Source of the DNA: Mangifera indica
Taxonomy: Eukaryota; Streptophyta; Magnoliopsida; Sapindales; Anacardiaceae
NCBI RefSeq assembly: GCF_011075055.1
Contig: NC_058139.1
Location: 201,001 to 265,000, forward strand
Direction: 5' to 3'
Length of the DNA: 64,000 nt
Under the pieces are notes generated by a model. That model was not told the origin of the DNA and did not search any database. It was given only the letters and a program-made list of their open reading frames with translations. Each line of letters opens with the position of its first letter. Position 1 is the first letter of the stretch. This document shows positions 41,755-51,907 of this stretch, one piece after another. Made by a program: the position numbers and the translations under genes.

Positions 41755-42684
41755 TTAACTACAGATGGGACAAAGCACTAGCCCATTTTCATTACAATCA
41801 GGACATCTCACCACAACACTAGTCTCCTGCTTCTGCTCCTTCTCTTCCTTGACATTCATCACCAATTTACAGCTCCCATTGCACTCAAAACATGGCAAGA
41901 ACCTCACATCTCCACACCCTTCACACACTCCCTTTGCTTTTCTCTTTGGAATCCCTTCAATTAACTCACCAAACCAACCCTCTTCAACAATTTTTAAAAC
42001 CTCTTCAGCTCCCCCAATGCATCTCCCTTTAACAAAAACTCTCGGTGGTACCATTGCTTCTCTCTCTTTATCTTTCATCAACTCCCTCAACTCTTCTTTA
42101 AACCCAACATCCATTGATATGTCCCTCTCAGAAATCTCCAACCCCAACTTCTCCATGACCGACTTAACCGCATTGCACTCTTCATAAGTCTTGCGTATAC
42201 CTGTCAAAGTGGTTGTGTAAATCACGAGCTTGTTTTCACCGCTTGGTGGACATAATTTCTCCAACTCGTCTGGGACATTCTTACCCTTCAGCGTGGAATT
42301 ACAAACTTTAAGAAAGTTAGTATGAAGAGGTTTCAAATTGGGATTTGAATTCTCTTTTCGGGTTCCCTTGAGTTTGGAACAGAAACAGAAACTACTGTCA
42401 GAATCTAAACAGGACATGAGTTCCCAGGAGTTAATGACCTCGGGATCGGACTGGAGGAGTTTGGGTTCGGAAAGTGGGCTAAGGAAAATGGAGCCGAGGG
42501 TGAGCCTAGGAGGCGGGGCAGGTGGATTGATGGCGTTGTGGGGCTGAGTTGGTGTCGGTGGATCAAGATTGAGGAAGCCATAAGTGGTGGAAGTGAGTGA
42601 GACAATGTGGTGACCCAGAACTGAGCTACCGAGTTGAGTGAAGTCGTCTTCCTGGTTTAGCAAATTGGATGAAACACAACCCAT
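41755..42684 (-). CDS. Glutaredoxin-like protein with C-terminal CxxC zinc-type region
   Basis: Single-exon gene of 309 residues. The start at 42684 gives MGCVSSNLL, a typical myristoylation/palmitoylation signal; the frame stays open 24 codons upstream, but the MGC start is what the family uses. Residues about 1-145 are variable and Ser/Pro-rich. Residues 152-245 form a glutaredoxin-like fold (LVIYTTTLTGIRKTYEEC, VPPRVFVKGRCIGGAEEVLK). The usual CxxC/CxxS active site is replaced by TGIRKT, as in the plant At5g39865-like group, so redox activity is doubtful. The C-terminus has four CxxC pairs (254/257, 265/268, 294/297, 305/308) that probably bind zinc, DnaJ-like. A membrane-attached adaptor role is inferred. 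A (CA)n run lies just 5' (about 42750-42761). Confidence 0.9.
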   Translation of the reverse strand: MGCVSSNLLNQEDDFTQLGSSVLGHHIVSLTSTTYGFLNLDPPTPTQPHNAINPPAPPPRLTLGSIFLSPLSEPKLLQSDPEVINSWELMSCLDSDSSFCFCSKLKGTRKENSNPNLKPLHTNFLKVCNSTLKGKNVPDELEKLCPPSGENKLVIYTTTLTGIRKTYEECNAVKSVMEKLGLEISERDISMDVGFKEELRELMKDKEREAMVPPRVFVKGRCIGGAEEVLKIVEEGWFGELIEGIPKRKAKGVCEGCGDVRFLPCFECNGSCKLVMNVKEEKEQKQETSVVVRCPDCNENGLVLCPICS

Positions 42685-43156
42685 GGTAATGGATCTGAAA
42701 TTCGAAAGAGAATCTGACTCACAAGCACAACCACCGAGCGAAAAATACACACACACACACTTTTTTTGAAGATGGAATTTTTTGTAATTAATTTAAAAGT
42801 TAAAGATGGAGCTTTGAGCGCTAAAATCAATTCAAATTCAATTGGGTTTAGGCAGAAGATGGAGCTGGAGAAAATTTGGGGCCTTTTCTGCTTCAACCCC
42901 AACTTTGCCCAATGGAATGGTGGGTTTGCATATTGCATTGCATCAGAATGAACTTGACTCATCTACAGTCACATCGCAATTATTATTTCATAAAGCATCA
43001 AAAGCCAAAGATTAAAGATTGCAGGATTCTCCTCCAGCCAGCAAATCATGTACATTTGTATAATTTTGTGTAATACTATAGAAGTCTCTGAATAGACACC
43101 AATAGCAGGAAAAAACAACAATGAGGGATCAGAGTGGCTTTCCTTTTACTGTGTAG
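42685..43156. other. Promoter side of the glutaredoxin-like gene
   Basis: A short spacer between the gene and the MULE target site; no further gene seen. Small frames on both strands are unconvincing. Confidence 0.5.
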
Positions 43157-43549
43157 TATATTTTTGGGAAATTTTAAAAAATGGCCAAAATGCCCTCCCA
43201 TTAAACAAAAATACCCAAAATCACTATTTTCAAGCTAAAATACCCAAAATCACTGTTCCAAAAAAAAAATGCCTATAACTTTTTTTAATACCAAAACTAC
43301 CCTTCCCCTCATATTTATATAACTCTCCCACTTACTATGGGGTTTTAATGTAATTTTAGATAAATATGAGAGGTTTTTAGATATTTTACATTATAAAGGC
43401 ATTTTGATATTTATTTATTTATTTCAAACTTTTTCTAAAATGTCAAAATTACCCTTCTCTTCATTTATATAACTCCCCTCACTCATTATGGGGGTTAAAA
43501 AATTTTAGATAAATATGAAGGGTTTTTGGATATTTTACATTGTAAAGGC

Positions 43550-44840
43550 ATTTTCATTTTTCAACTTTTAGAATTCGAATTTCAGTTCATTTTTTTCGAA
43601 TTTCACCATTTTACGATATATCGATTCGTATTTTTCAGATTTCTGAAGGATTTTCCGTTTGTTGTCATTCTAGAGTTTTTCAACTTTGACAATTCGAATT
43701 TCAGTTCCGTTTTTTCTGATTTCATCTTTTTACGAGATATCGACTCGTATTTTTCAGATTTCCGAAGGATTTTTCGTTTGTTGCCATTCTAGGGTTTTTC
43801 AACTTTTAGAATTTGAATTTCAGTTTCGTTTTTTCGGATTTCACCGTTTTACGAGATATCGACTCGTATTTTTCAGATTTCTGAAGGATTTTTTGATTGT
43901 TATCATTCTAGGGTTTTTCAACTTTTAGAATTCGAATTTTAGTTCAGTTTTTTCGAATTTCACCGTTTAACGAGATATCGACTCGTATTTTTCAGATTTC
44001 CGAAGGATTTTCCATTTGTTGTCACTCTAGGGTTTTTCAACTTTTAGAATTTGAATTTCAGTTCCGTTTTTTCAGATTTCACCGTTTGACGAGATATCGA
44101 CTCGTATTTTTCAGATTTCCGAAGGATTTTCTGTTTGTTGCCATTATAGGGTTTTTCAACTTTTAGAATTTGAATTTCAGTTTCGTTTTTTCGGATTTCA
44201 CCGTTTTACGAGATATCGACTCGTATTTTTCAGATTTCTGAAGGATTTTTCCATTGTTGCCATTCTAGGGTTTTTCAACTTTTACAATTCGAATTTTAAT
44301 TTAGTTTTTTCGAATTTCACCGTTTGACGAGATATCGACTCGTATTTTTCAGATTTTCGAAGGATTTTCCGTTTGTTGCCATTCTAGGGTTTTTCAATTT
44401 TTAGAATTTGAATTTCAGTTCCGTTTTTTCGGATTTCATCGTTTTACGAGATATCGACTCGTATTTTTCAGATTTTTGAAGGATTTTTCGATTGTTGCCA
44501 TTCTAGGGTTTTTCAACTTTTAGAATTCGAATTTTAATTCAGTTTTTTCGAATTTCACCGTTTGACGAGATATCGACTCGTATTTTTCATATTTTCGAAG
44601 GATTTTCCGTTTGTTGCCATTCTAGGGTTTTTCAACTTTTAGAATTTGAATTTTAGTTCCGTTTTTTCGGATTTCACCGTTTTACAAGATATCGACTCAT
44701 ATTTTTCAGATTTCTGAAGGATTTTTCGATTGTTGCCATTCTAGGGTTTTTCAACTTTTACAATTCGAATTTCAATTTCATTTTTTTTAAATTTCATCGT
44801 TTTACGAGATATGGACTTGTATTTTCCAGATTTTCGAATG
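43550..44840 (+). repeat. Tandem array of a 119-bp unit (left subterminal array)
   Basis: The anchor ACGAGATATCGACTCGTATT recurs with a constant 119-bp step at 43613 (variant), 43732, 43851, 43970, 44089, 44208, 44327, 44446, 44565, 44684 and 44804 (last step 120), so about 11 units. From 44089 onward the units alternate between CCGTTTGACGAG and CCGTTTTACGAG types, and in parallel between TTCGAATTT and TTTGAATTT types. This implies a 238-bp higher-order dimer. Confidence 0.9.
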
Positions 44841-45189
44841 AGATCTTGACATGCTTATACTCAATTTTGTTTTTTATATGATTCTTCATTGTTATACTTC
44901 AAGTTTATGTAACCGATATATTTTTATTATTGTTTTAAATGTGTAATTGTATTGTCATTTGATGTAATAAATTTAGTGTTACTTTATTTCAGTATTACTT
45001 TATTTTCTCTAATTGTTTCAATTGTGTAAATGTTTGAGTAATTATACGTTTTTATTGTTTTTTCATGATAAGATTATTTAAAAAATGAAATCAAATACGA
45101 TACACATTCATATATAACCACAAATAAAGTATATCATACACATATGCACATACAATAAATATATACATCTAAACATAGGAATAACGCTA

Positions 45190-45415
45190 AATATATACAT
45201 CAATATCCCGCAGAATTTAGTTTCGGGTAAACGAAGGAAGGACCCGAAATATGTCATCTCAAATAGTCGTAGCTGTCGAGGGGTCAATGTAGAAGAAATC
45301 TGGGATAATGCAGTACGCTATGCATGAGATATCGCATCTGTCCGGAAGTGTCTGGACTCGTCGGGAATGCGCAGCTCTGTGTCAACCCGTCTTCTTTTGC
45401 GAGAAATATCCTGTA
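45190..45415 (-). pseudogene. Decayed exon resembling DUF1985 (MULE-associated Ulp1-type gene)
   Basis: On the minus strand TTACAG|GATATTTCTCGC looks like a splice acceptor. It opens a frame DISRKRRRVDTELRIPDESR, then a TAG, then STLTPRQLRLFEMTYFGSFL and RLPETKFCGILMY. The second part resembles the start of plant DUF1985 domains (LF..TCFG.FL.L....F.G.L), often found with Ulp1-like proteases carried by MULEs. Only one short exon remains and it holds a stop. The assignment is by eye and tentative. Confidence 0.4.
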
Positions 45416-45599
45416 ACAATCACATAAAATTTGTTAGACATTCATAAAAATAAATATGTAAACAAATGTATTAGTGAAAAAAACATAAAAAGATGAGAAA
45501 TACTAAATAATTAAAAAGGAAATGACAAAACTTAACAAATAAGAACTGAAATTCGAGTTCTATACGTTCAACTGCCGTAGAATGTTAACAATCTAAAAA

Positions 45600-46560
45600 G
45601 TTATCATGAAATGACGAAAAATAGAAAAAACGAAACTGAAATTCAAATTGTGTAGGTTGAAATACCTTGAAGTGACGATAATCAGAAAATTGTTCAAAAA
45701 TTTTGAAAATATGAATCTATACATCCTAAAATAGTGAAATTCAAAAAAACGAAAATGAAAAGCGAATTCTATACGTTGAAATACATAAAAGACACGATAA
45801 TCAAAAAATGGTTCGAAAATCTTGAAAATACGAATCGATATATCCTAAATTGGTAAAATTTGAAAAACGAAACTGAAAATCGAATTCTGTACGTTGAAAC
45901 ACCTTAAAGTGACCATACTCGAAAAATCATTCGGAAATCGTCAAAATACGAATCGATATATCCTAAAATGGTGAAATTCGAAAAAACGTAACTAAAATTC
46001 GAATTCTATACGCTGAAATAAGTGACAATAATTGAAAAATCGTTCGGAGATCATGAAAATACGATACGATATATCCTGAAATGGTGAAATTCGAAAAAAT
46101 GGAGTTGAAATTCGAATTCTATACGTTGAAATACCTTAAAGTTACGATAATCGAAAAATCGTTCGAAACTCATGAAAGTAAGAATTTATATATCCTAAGA
46201 TGGTGAAATTCGGAAAAACAAAACTGAAATTCGAATTTTATACGTTGAAATACCTTAAAGTGACCATACTCGGAAAATCATTCGAAAATCGTCAAAATAC
46301 GAATCGATATATCCTAAAATGGTGAAATTCAAAAAACGTAACTGAAATTCGAATTCTATACGCTGAAATACCTTAAAATGATGATAATTGAAAAATCGTT
46401 CGGAGATCATGAAAATATGATTCGATATATCCTGAAATGGTAAAATTTGGAAAAACAGAGCTAAAATTCGAACTCTATCAGTTGAAATACTTATGAATGT
46501 CGCTAACCGAAAAATCATTTGAAAATTGAAAAAATCGATTTGATATATCCTATAAATGAA
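45600..46560 (-). repeat. Tandem array of the 119-bp unit, inverted (right subterminal array)
   Basis: The anchor CGATATATCC (with variants) recurs at about 45717, 45836, 45954, 46067, 46186, 46305, 46423 and 46541, steps of 118-119 with one 113. The reverse complement of the unit aligns with the left-array unit (TTTCGAATTTCACC, GATATATCGATTCGTATTTT, GAATTCGAATTTCAGTT), so the two arrays are inverted relatives, more diverged here. Confidence 0.85.
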
Positions 46561-47360
46561 AATATCAAAGTATTAAGTTAAAATAACGTCGTTACATCGT
46601 AAATTGTGTCAAAAAACACTAAAATTCGAAAACGGATATAAAATTCGAAAATTACACGATCGGAAACCGTGGATAAGAAAATTCGTAATTTAACCCCTCG
46701 TAAAAATTCTTTAATGATTTATTAGGTCCTAATCGGACTTAAATAAAGATTTTGTACACATAATTATTTTGCTTTTTCAGGAAACTGGCATGCAATTAAT
46801 GTGGCATGCAATTAATGTTGAGCTGCTGAAAAAGAGAAAAAAAAAAAGTAAAAAAGTATTTGCTTTTTCAGGAAACTGGCATGCAATTAATGCGGGTGCC
46901 TGGAAACAGAACAATGTCCATAAAACCCCCTTTTTTGAAATGAATATTTCGGCTCCCCAAGGTTTTAAAAAATCCACTTTACCCCCCAACTAGACTTGCA
47001 AAGGACGCTACCGTGGGAAAATTCGTCCTGCCGTGGGAAATTCCGTTCCCACGGCAGACTGCCGATCAATTCGGCAGCCAATTTCGCTTCATTTTTGGTC
47101 GTTTCAACCTCCGGTTTTTACATAAATCAACTCTACACATTGTATTACATAAAACCCCTCAATCAATTCAACAAAAACAACCAAAAATCCAAACATTTTA
47201 ACCAATATTCAAAGCGTAAACCCTAAACTTTCAAACCCAAAATTCTCAATCAAATCTCAATTATATCAGCAATAAATTGATCCAAACAAGATTACGGGAG
47301 ATATACTAACCTTCTTTGCCATTTACGGTTGCCGGAAAGCTTCAAAATCGACGGAAATGA

Positions 47361-47754
47361 CCTTTGCCGTGGGATTGACGTGGGAGGAGGAAAACTTGTG
47401 GAATTTTCGTGGAAATGCACAGTAAAAACAGAACTTGCCGTGGGATTTTCGTGAAATTTTGGTGTGTTTATAAAGGGGGCAGTTTCGTAATTTGGCTTTT
47501 CCCACGACAACCTGCGAAATTTCAAAAAAACCCGACGTGGGCTAAGAATTTCCCCGACCTTTGCCGTGGGATTGACGTGGGAGGAGGAAAACTTGTGGAA
47601 TTTTCGTGGAAATGCACAGTAAAAACAGAACTTGCCGTGGGATTTTCGTGAAATTTTGGTGTGTTTATAAAGGGGGCAGTTTCGTAATTTGGCTTTTCCC
47701 ACGACAACCTGTGAAATTTCAAAAAAACCCGACGTGGGCTAAGAATTTCCCCGA
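47361..47754. repeat. Tandem duplication of a 197-bp unit
   Basis: CCTTTGCCGTGGGATTGACG...AAGAATTTCCCCGA occurs at 47361-47557 and again at 47558-47754, nearly identical, so the duplication is recent relative to the arrays. Confidence 0.9.
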
Positions 47755-47782
47755 CACCCCAATGTGTTAAAAAAACCAGTTT

Positions 47783-47806
47783 ACCCCCCCCCCCCCCCCC
47801 CCCCCA
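47783..47806. repeat. Poly(C) tract
   Basis: An uninterrupted run of over 20 C bases. Its length may be a sequencing or assembly artefact, and it could form G-quadruplexes on the minus strand. Confidence 0.85.
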
Positions 47807-48380
47807 AACCCATTGTCCATTCAACTGCCGTGGGAGAATTCGTCTTGCCGTGGGAAACTCCGTTCCCACGGCAGACTGCCGATCCTTTCGGCAGCCAATT
47901 TCGGCCAATTTTTGGTCGTTTCGACCTCCGATTTTTTCATAAATCAAATTTACACATTGTATAACATAATACCCCTCAATCAATTCAACAAAAACAACCA
48001 AAAATTGAAACATTTTAAGCATTATTCAAACCGTAAACTCTAAAATTTCAAACCCAAAAATCTCAATCAAATCTCAATAATATGAGCAATAACTTGATCC
48101 AAACAAGATTACAGGAGATGTGATAACATTATTTTCTATTTTCGGTTGCCGGAAAGCAAGAAAATCGGCGGAAATGACGTTCGCCGTGGGATTGCCGTGG
48201 GATGTGGAAAAAATTAGAATTTTCTTTGAATTGTACAGTGAAAATTTGCTGTGTTTATATATGGAGGCAGTTTCGTCATTTCACAAAACATGGGCATTTT
48301 TGCTTAAACCTGAATTTTTTGGACAATTTCACTTAGACCCCTTTAATTTTGCCTAGTTTTTAAAATTTCCCTATATTTTT

Positions 48381-49453
48381 TGAGACCAGTGATGAATGAA
48401 CCTGCAATTTATCACGGGAAGTGGATTCAAACGTCACTGGGTAACTATTATTATAATTTAGGCAATATATAAAGTGAATGGCATCAGAAAACAGGAACCT
48501 GAAGAGGGTAGCAGCAGCTATTGTTACGAGGATTGGTAGTAAAAGAGGGAATGGCTATTATGTAATTATAATAACTTCACAGGAATTCTTCAAAATTGGA
48601 ATGGCATGATTTTCTGTTTTTGGTTGGAGATTTATAAGATTAAAATGTTATGCGTTGGAATTGTCCGGATTTAATATTATTTGAGACAAGAATCATTATT
48701 GGAAATGGAAAATAGAGCAGATTTGACCCGCTTCAGAGAAATGAAGGAAGCCAACCTTTCCCAGCAACCCAAAAAGCATGCATGCTCCATCGGGTTAGCA
48801 ATCTTCAATGAACTTTGGCCTTCTTTTTTAAGATTAAAAACTCCCGTCTTTATCCCTCTTATGTCATCTTCTGACAAAGTAATAGTTTTTTTTTTTCCCA
48901 TGCCACTACCAAACACCCGAAGCTTATTTATTTTGCTGATAATATAGAGGCCAAACCAAAACACTTCACTTACTCCCACCTAAGTAAACTCTCACCCCTC
49001 CCTAGGTAATAAAAATTCTCAATAATCACTTGTCTATTAAGTTGTTTAACTATTATTAAAAAAATTTAGAGTTGCTCTCCCTGTTAGGCAATTTAAATTC
49101 ACTCTCACATATTTTTCCCTCTCAAGCGGCCACCTCATTTTTTTTGCAACTTCCACAATTGTCTCTTTTCCATAGACTTTCAATCTCACTTCGGCCAATA
49201 TCCTCCGTCTCCAACTGTCCTCTTTGATTGAGACCAAACTGACTTTAACGTAGTTCTCTTTTTTTATGATTGAGCTCTTGTCTGACCAAATCATGTGCGT
49301 CAACACTTATTCTTTTTCTTCAATTTGAGCAATGACTTTCTTCTTCTATTTTAATTGGTTTTCAATATGAAAGTGAAGGGTTCTCTATGAGCGAATAGAT
49401 CAAGATCGATAAACAATCAAAAAAGTCCTTCATCTAAAAATGGAGATTAAAAA
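48381..49453. other. Spacer and promoter of the IQD gene
   Basis: No gene seen. Frames on both strands at 48677-49306 share the same bases and show no motif. Confidence 0.5.
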
Positions 49454-51330
49454 ATGAAAAAGAAGAAGCTGAGACCGAGATCAAACGAGCAGCAGAAGAA
49501 GGGAAGAACATGGGCAGGAAGAGGAAGAAAAGGTAACAATATTTAAGCTATTTCCATTGTTTTTGTTACGTGTCTAGAAGGTTATTTTGTTAATACAGAC
49601 AAGAAGGTTGGGTTTCTGCAGAAAAGAGAGAAACGAAGATGGCTTTTTCGAAGGCCTGACAGTGATCAAGCAAAACAATGCGAAGCAAAGCTGGTGACAA
49701 ACGCGACTAGTACTACAACAGCTACACCAGTGATCCCTATTTTAGCTGCTGATCGGAGCCACGCAATCGCTGTGGCAGCAGCCCAAGCAGCTGTAGAGAT
49801 TGCTAAAGAACACTACGCTGCTGTAGTTATTCAAACGGCTTTTAGAGGCTACTTAGTAAGTGCTAGTAACACAATAAATGTGATAATAATTATATGTGGA
49901 GTTTCTTGCTTTCCATTGTTTGAAGAACTCAAATTAAAAAGATCTATTTGTTGAAGGCAAGAAGAGCTTTGCGAGCACTTAAAGGACTAGTAATGCTTCA
50001 AGCTTTAGTGAGGGGACAAAATGTTCGAAAACAAGCCAAGTCAACACTGAAATGCGTGGAAGCTTTGGTTCGAGCGCAAGATAGGGTGTCTGATCAGCGA
50101 GCAAGGCCTTCACATGAAATGAGCAGAAAGTCTATGGTTGCGGAAATCAATAGTTTATGGGAGTCCGCTAATCTTCAAGATGTTAAAAACAGGAATTCAA
50201 CAGTAAGTTTGCACATACATATCGAGTTATTGCAAATTAGTTAAACTCAATATGACACAAGGCTTTTTATTTTCAGTCCAAAAGTGTGAGTGGTACACTA
50301 GATGATTGGGATGACCGTCCACATTCATGCCAGGGGATAGATGGTATGTTTCTGAGTCGAAAGGAAGCTGCTCTAAAACGCGAAAATGCCCTCGCTTATT
50401 CTTTCTCTAACCAGGTTAGTTCACTGTCATCCTGTGTGCATGTGCCTGTTTATTTTTTTGAACTTAATGAGCATATGGTCTAATCTACTCACGAAAATTT
50501 CATACCACGTCAAGATATGGAGATCTCGCAGGATTCCATCTGCAGGAGATGAAAGTGATTTAAAAGAAAGGACAACATGGCTTGATCGGTGGATGGCTAC
50601 CAAGCAATGGGACAATAGCACTACTAGCAGAACTTCAACGGATAATAGAGACCATATAAAGACTCTAGAAATTGACATGCCTAGGCCTTGTTCTTATTCT
50701 GCTCCAACTCTCCAAAAATCCCAGTCTCAAAATCACCAACAAAAACAAGCTAGACTCTACTCAATTGCATCCCCAATTCACCGGGCACAACAAAGTTTCT
50801 CTCTCCACCAATCACCTGTCACACCCTCTCCGCACAAAACCAAACCGCTTCAAGTGCGTTCAGCAAGCCCTCGATACCTCAAGGAAGAAAGAAGTTACTC
50901 GGCCGCAGTAACTCCAAATTTAAGCTCCACGTATTGTATTAATAATGGACTATCTCGCTATGCAACAGGCACAAGCGGGGCTACTGCTACAGATACAATG
51001 CCAAATTACATGGCTGCTACTGAGTCAGCCAAAGCTCGGGCTCGGTCACAGAGTGCACCGAGCCAGAGATCATCAATATCCAAGAGAGAGCATGGCGGCT
51101 CAGTGAAGAAGCGCCTCTGTTATCCTGCTCCTCAGCTACATTATAGTGTTGGCACTGCATGTAATGTTTCCAGCCAGAACTTGGGAAGCATTAGCTTCAA
51201 GAGTCCACATGGTGGCTATTATGGAATGGAGCGGCTGTCAAACTATTCGTCCTGTTATACTCTGAGTTTTGGTGGAGAAATTTCTCCATCACTGTCTGGA
51301 TCAAGGTACTCTCTCAATTTGTGGGAGTAA
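49454..51330 (+). CDS. IQD: IQ67-domain calmodulin-binding protein (IQD family)
   Basis: Five exons join in frame: 49454-49532, 49599-49855, 49957-50202, 50277-50414, 50515-51330, giving 511 residues. IQDs are basic scaffolds that bind calmodulin and usually sit on microtubules, the plasma membrane or in the nucleus. The IQ67 domain spans about residues 98-165: [23 protein letters not shown], then [20 protein letters not shown]. It is broken by a phase-0 intron exactly between the first IQ core and ARRA, the placement conserved in this family. A Ser-rich C-terminus with [20 protein letters not shown] is the DUF4005 signature. The start is the weak point. I chose ATG 49454 because splicing 49532|49599 keeps the frame into [16 protein letters not shown]. 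The ATG at 49520 (MGRKRKK) falls in another frame with these splice sites. Confidence 0.88.
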
Positions 51331-51907
51331 ATTAGCGACCAATTCACTCCTATCTCAACCTTCTAAATTAGCTAGAAATAAATTAAATTGCATGGATTTT
51401 GACCACTCATGGTCTATGAAATCATGTTGAGGTAGAATTAGTAAAAGTCAAGTAAGTTTATCATCATGAAATACCAGGTGGGACGAATCTAATTAGTATT
51501 TAGAATTCAGCCTCTCCTGAAATTACTATTGAGATTCTTCCTACCATTTTTCCTCGAGAAAATGAGGTTCTCAATTTTGTTGTGGAAGTTCTGTTCTCTG
51601 CTGGTTTAATTGATATTCGAAGTGCAATATTGTAACACCTTTTGACAAAATTCGAGAAACATCTTGGGTCTTGGGTGGATATAGGCCTCACACATCACTT
51701 GAAATGTAAGAAACAATTTCTTTTTACAGAAGACTAAACAACCAACCACTAAAATAACAAAGTTCAAGAATTTTTTTTTATAGAATTTGTTGTTAGCTCT
51801 GGTCCAACCAATCCAGTTCAACTTGTCTTGGTCGATATTAACCAGTTCACTAATACATACACAATGAGCTTAAAGCAGAAGTCTGACGAGAGACGACCCA
51901 TATTGCC
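51331..51907. other. Spacer between convergent IQD and GRF genes
   Basis: This contains the 3' UTRs of both genes; no coding features seen. Confidence 0.55.

Larger units (their letters stand above)
47007..48215. repeat. Two direct copies of a CCGTGGGA-rich segment of about 380 bp
   Basis: Copy 1 is about 47007-47390 and copy 2 about 47826-48210. Both begin CCGTGGGA(A/G)AATTCGTC, share GTTCCCACGGCAGACTGCCG, TCAATCAATTCAACAAAAAC and GATCCAAACAAGATTAC, and end CGGTTGCCGGAAAGC...CCGTGGGATT. Each contains the hairpin GCCGTGGGAA...TTCCCACGGC (47028-47053 and about 47848-47873). Translations of this part are repeat artefacts. Confidence 0.85.
43166..48371. mobile_element. Mutator-like element (MULE), 5.2 kb, non-autonomous
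   Basis: A perfect 9-bp direct repeat TATATTTTT (43157-43165 and 48372-48380) flanks the element, the Mutator-superfamily target duplication. The termini are perfect inverted repeats over 15 bases: GGGAAATTTTAAAAA at the left and TTTTTAAAATTTCCC at the right, with weaker similarity further in (ATGGCCAAAATG versus CTAGGCAAAATT). Inside, in order: a left array of a 119-bp unit (about 43550-44840), a unique centre (44840-45540) containing a decayed exon-like relic, a right array of the same unit in inverted orientation (about 45600-46560), and two direct copies of a roughly 380-bp segment rich in CCGTGGGA (47000-48220). No MULE transposase frame is visible, so it would need a helper. Confidence 0.88.

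Noticed and set aside
41765..42187. Plus-strand frame of 140 residues opposite the glutaredoxin-like gene
   Set aside because: Antisense shadow; the minus-strand frame has clear family motifs.
43526..43928. Phe-rich frames in the left MULE array and the matching frame at 46255-46518
   Set aside because: They arise from the T-rich 119-bp repeat unit read in one frame; not genes.
47292..48022. Long minus-strand frames (136 and 166 residues) with similar repeated protein sequence
   Set aside because: They translate the 197-bp tandem duplication and CCGTGGGA modules in the MULE; the protein repeats only because the DNA does, and no family motif is present.
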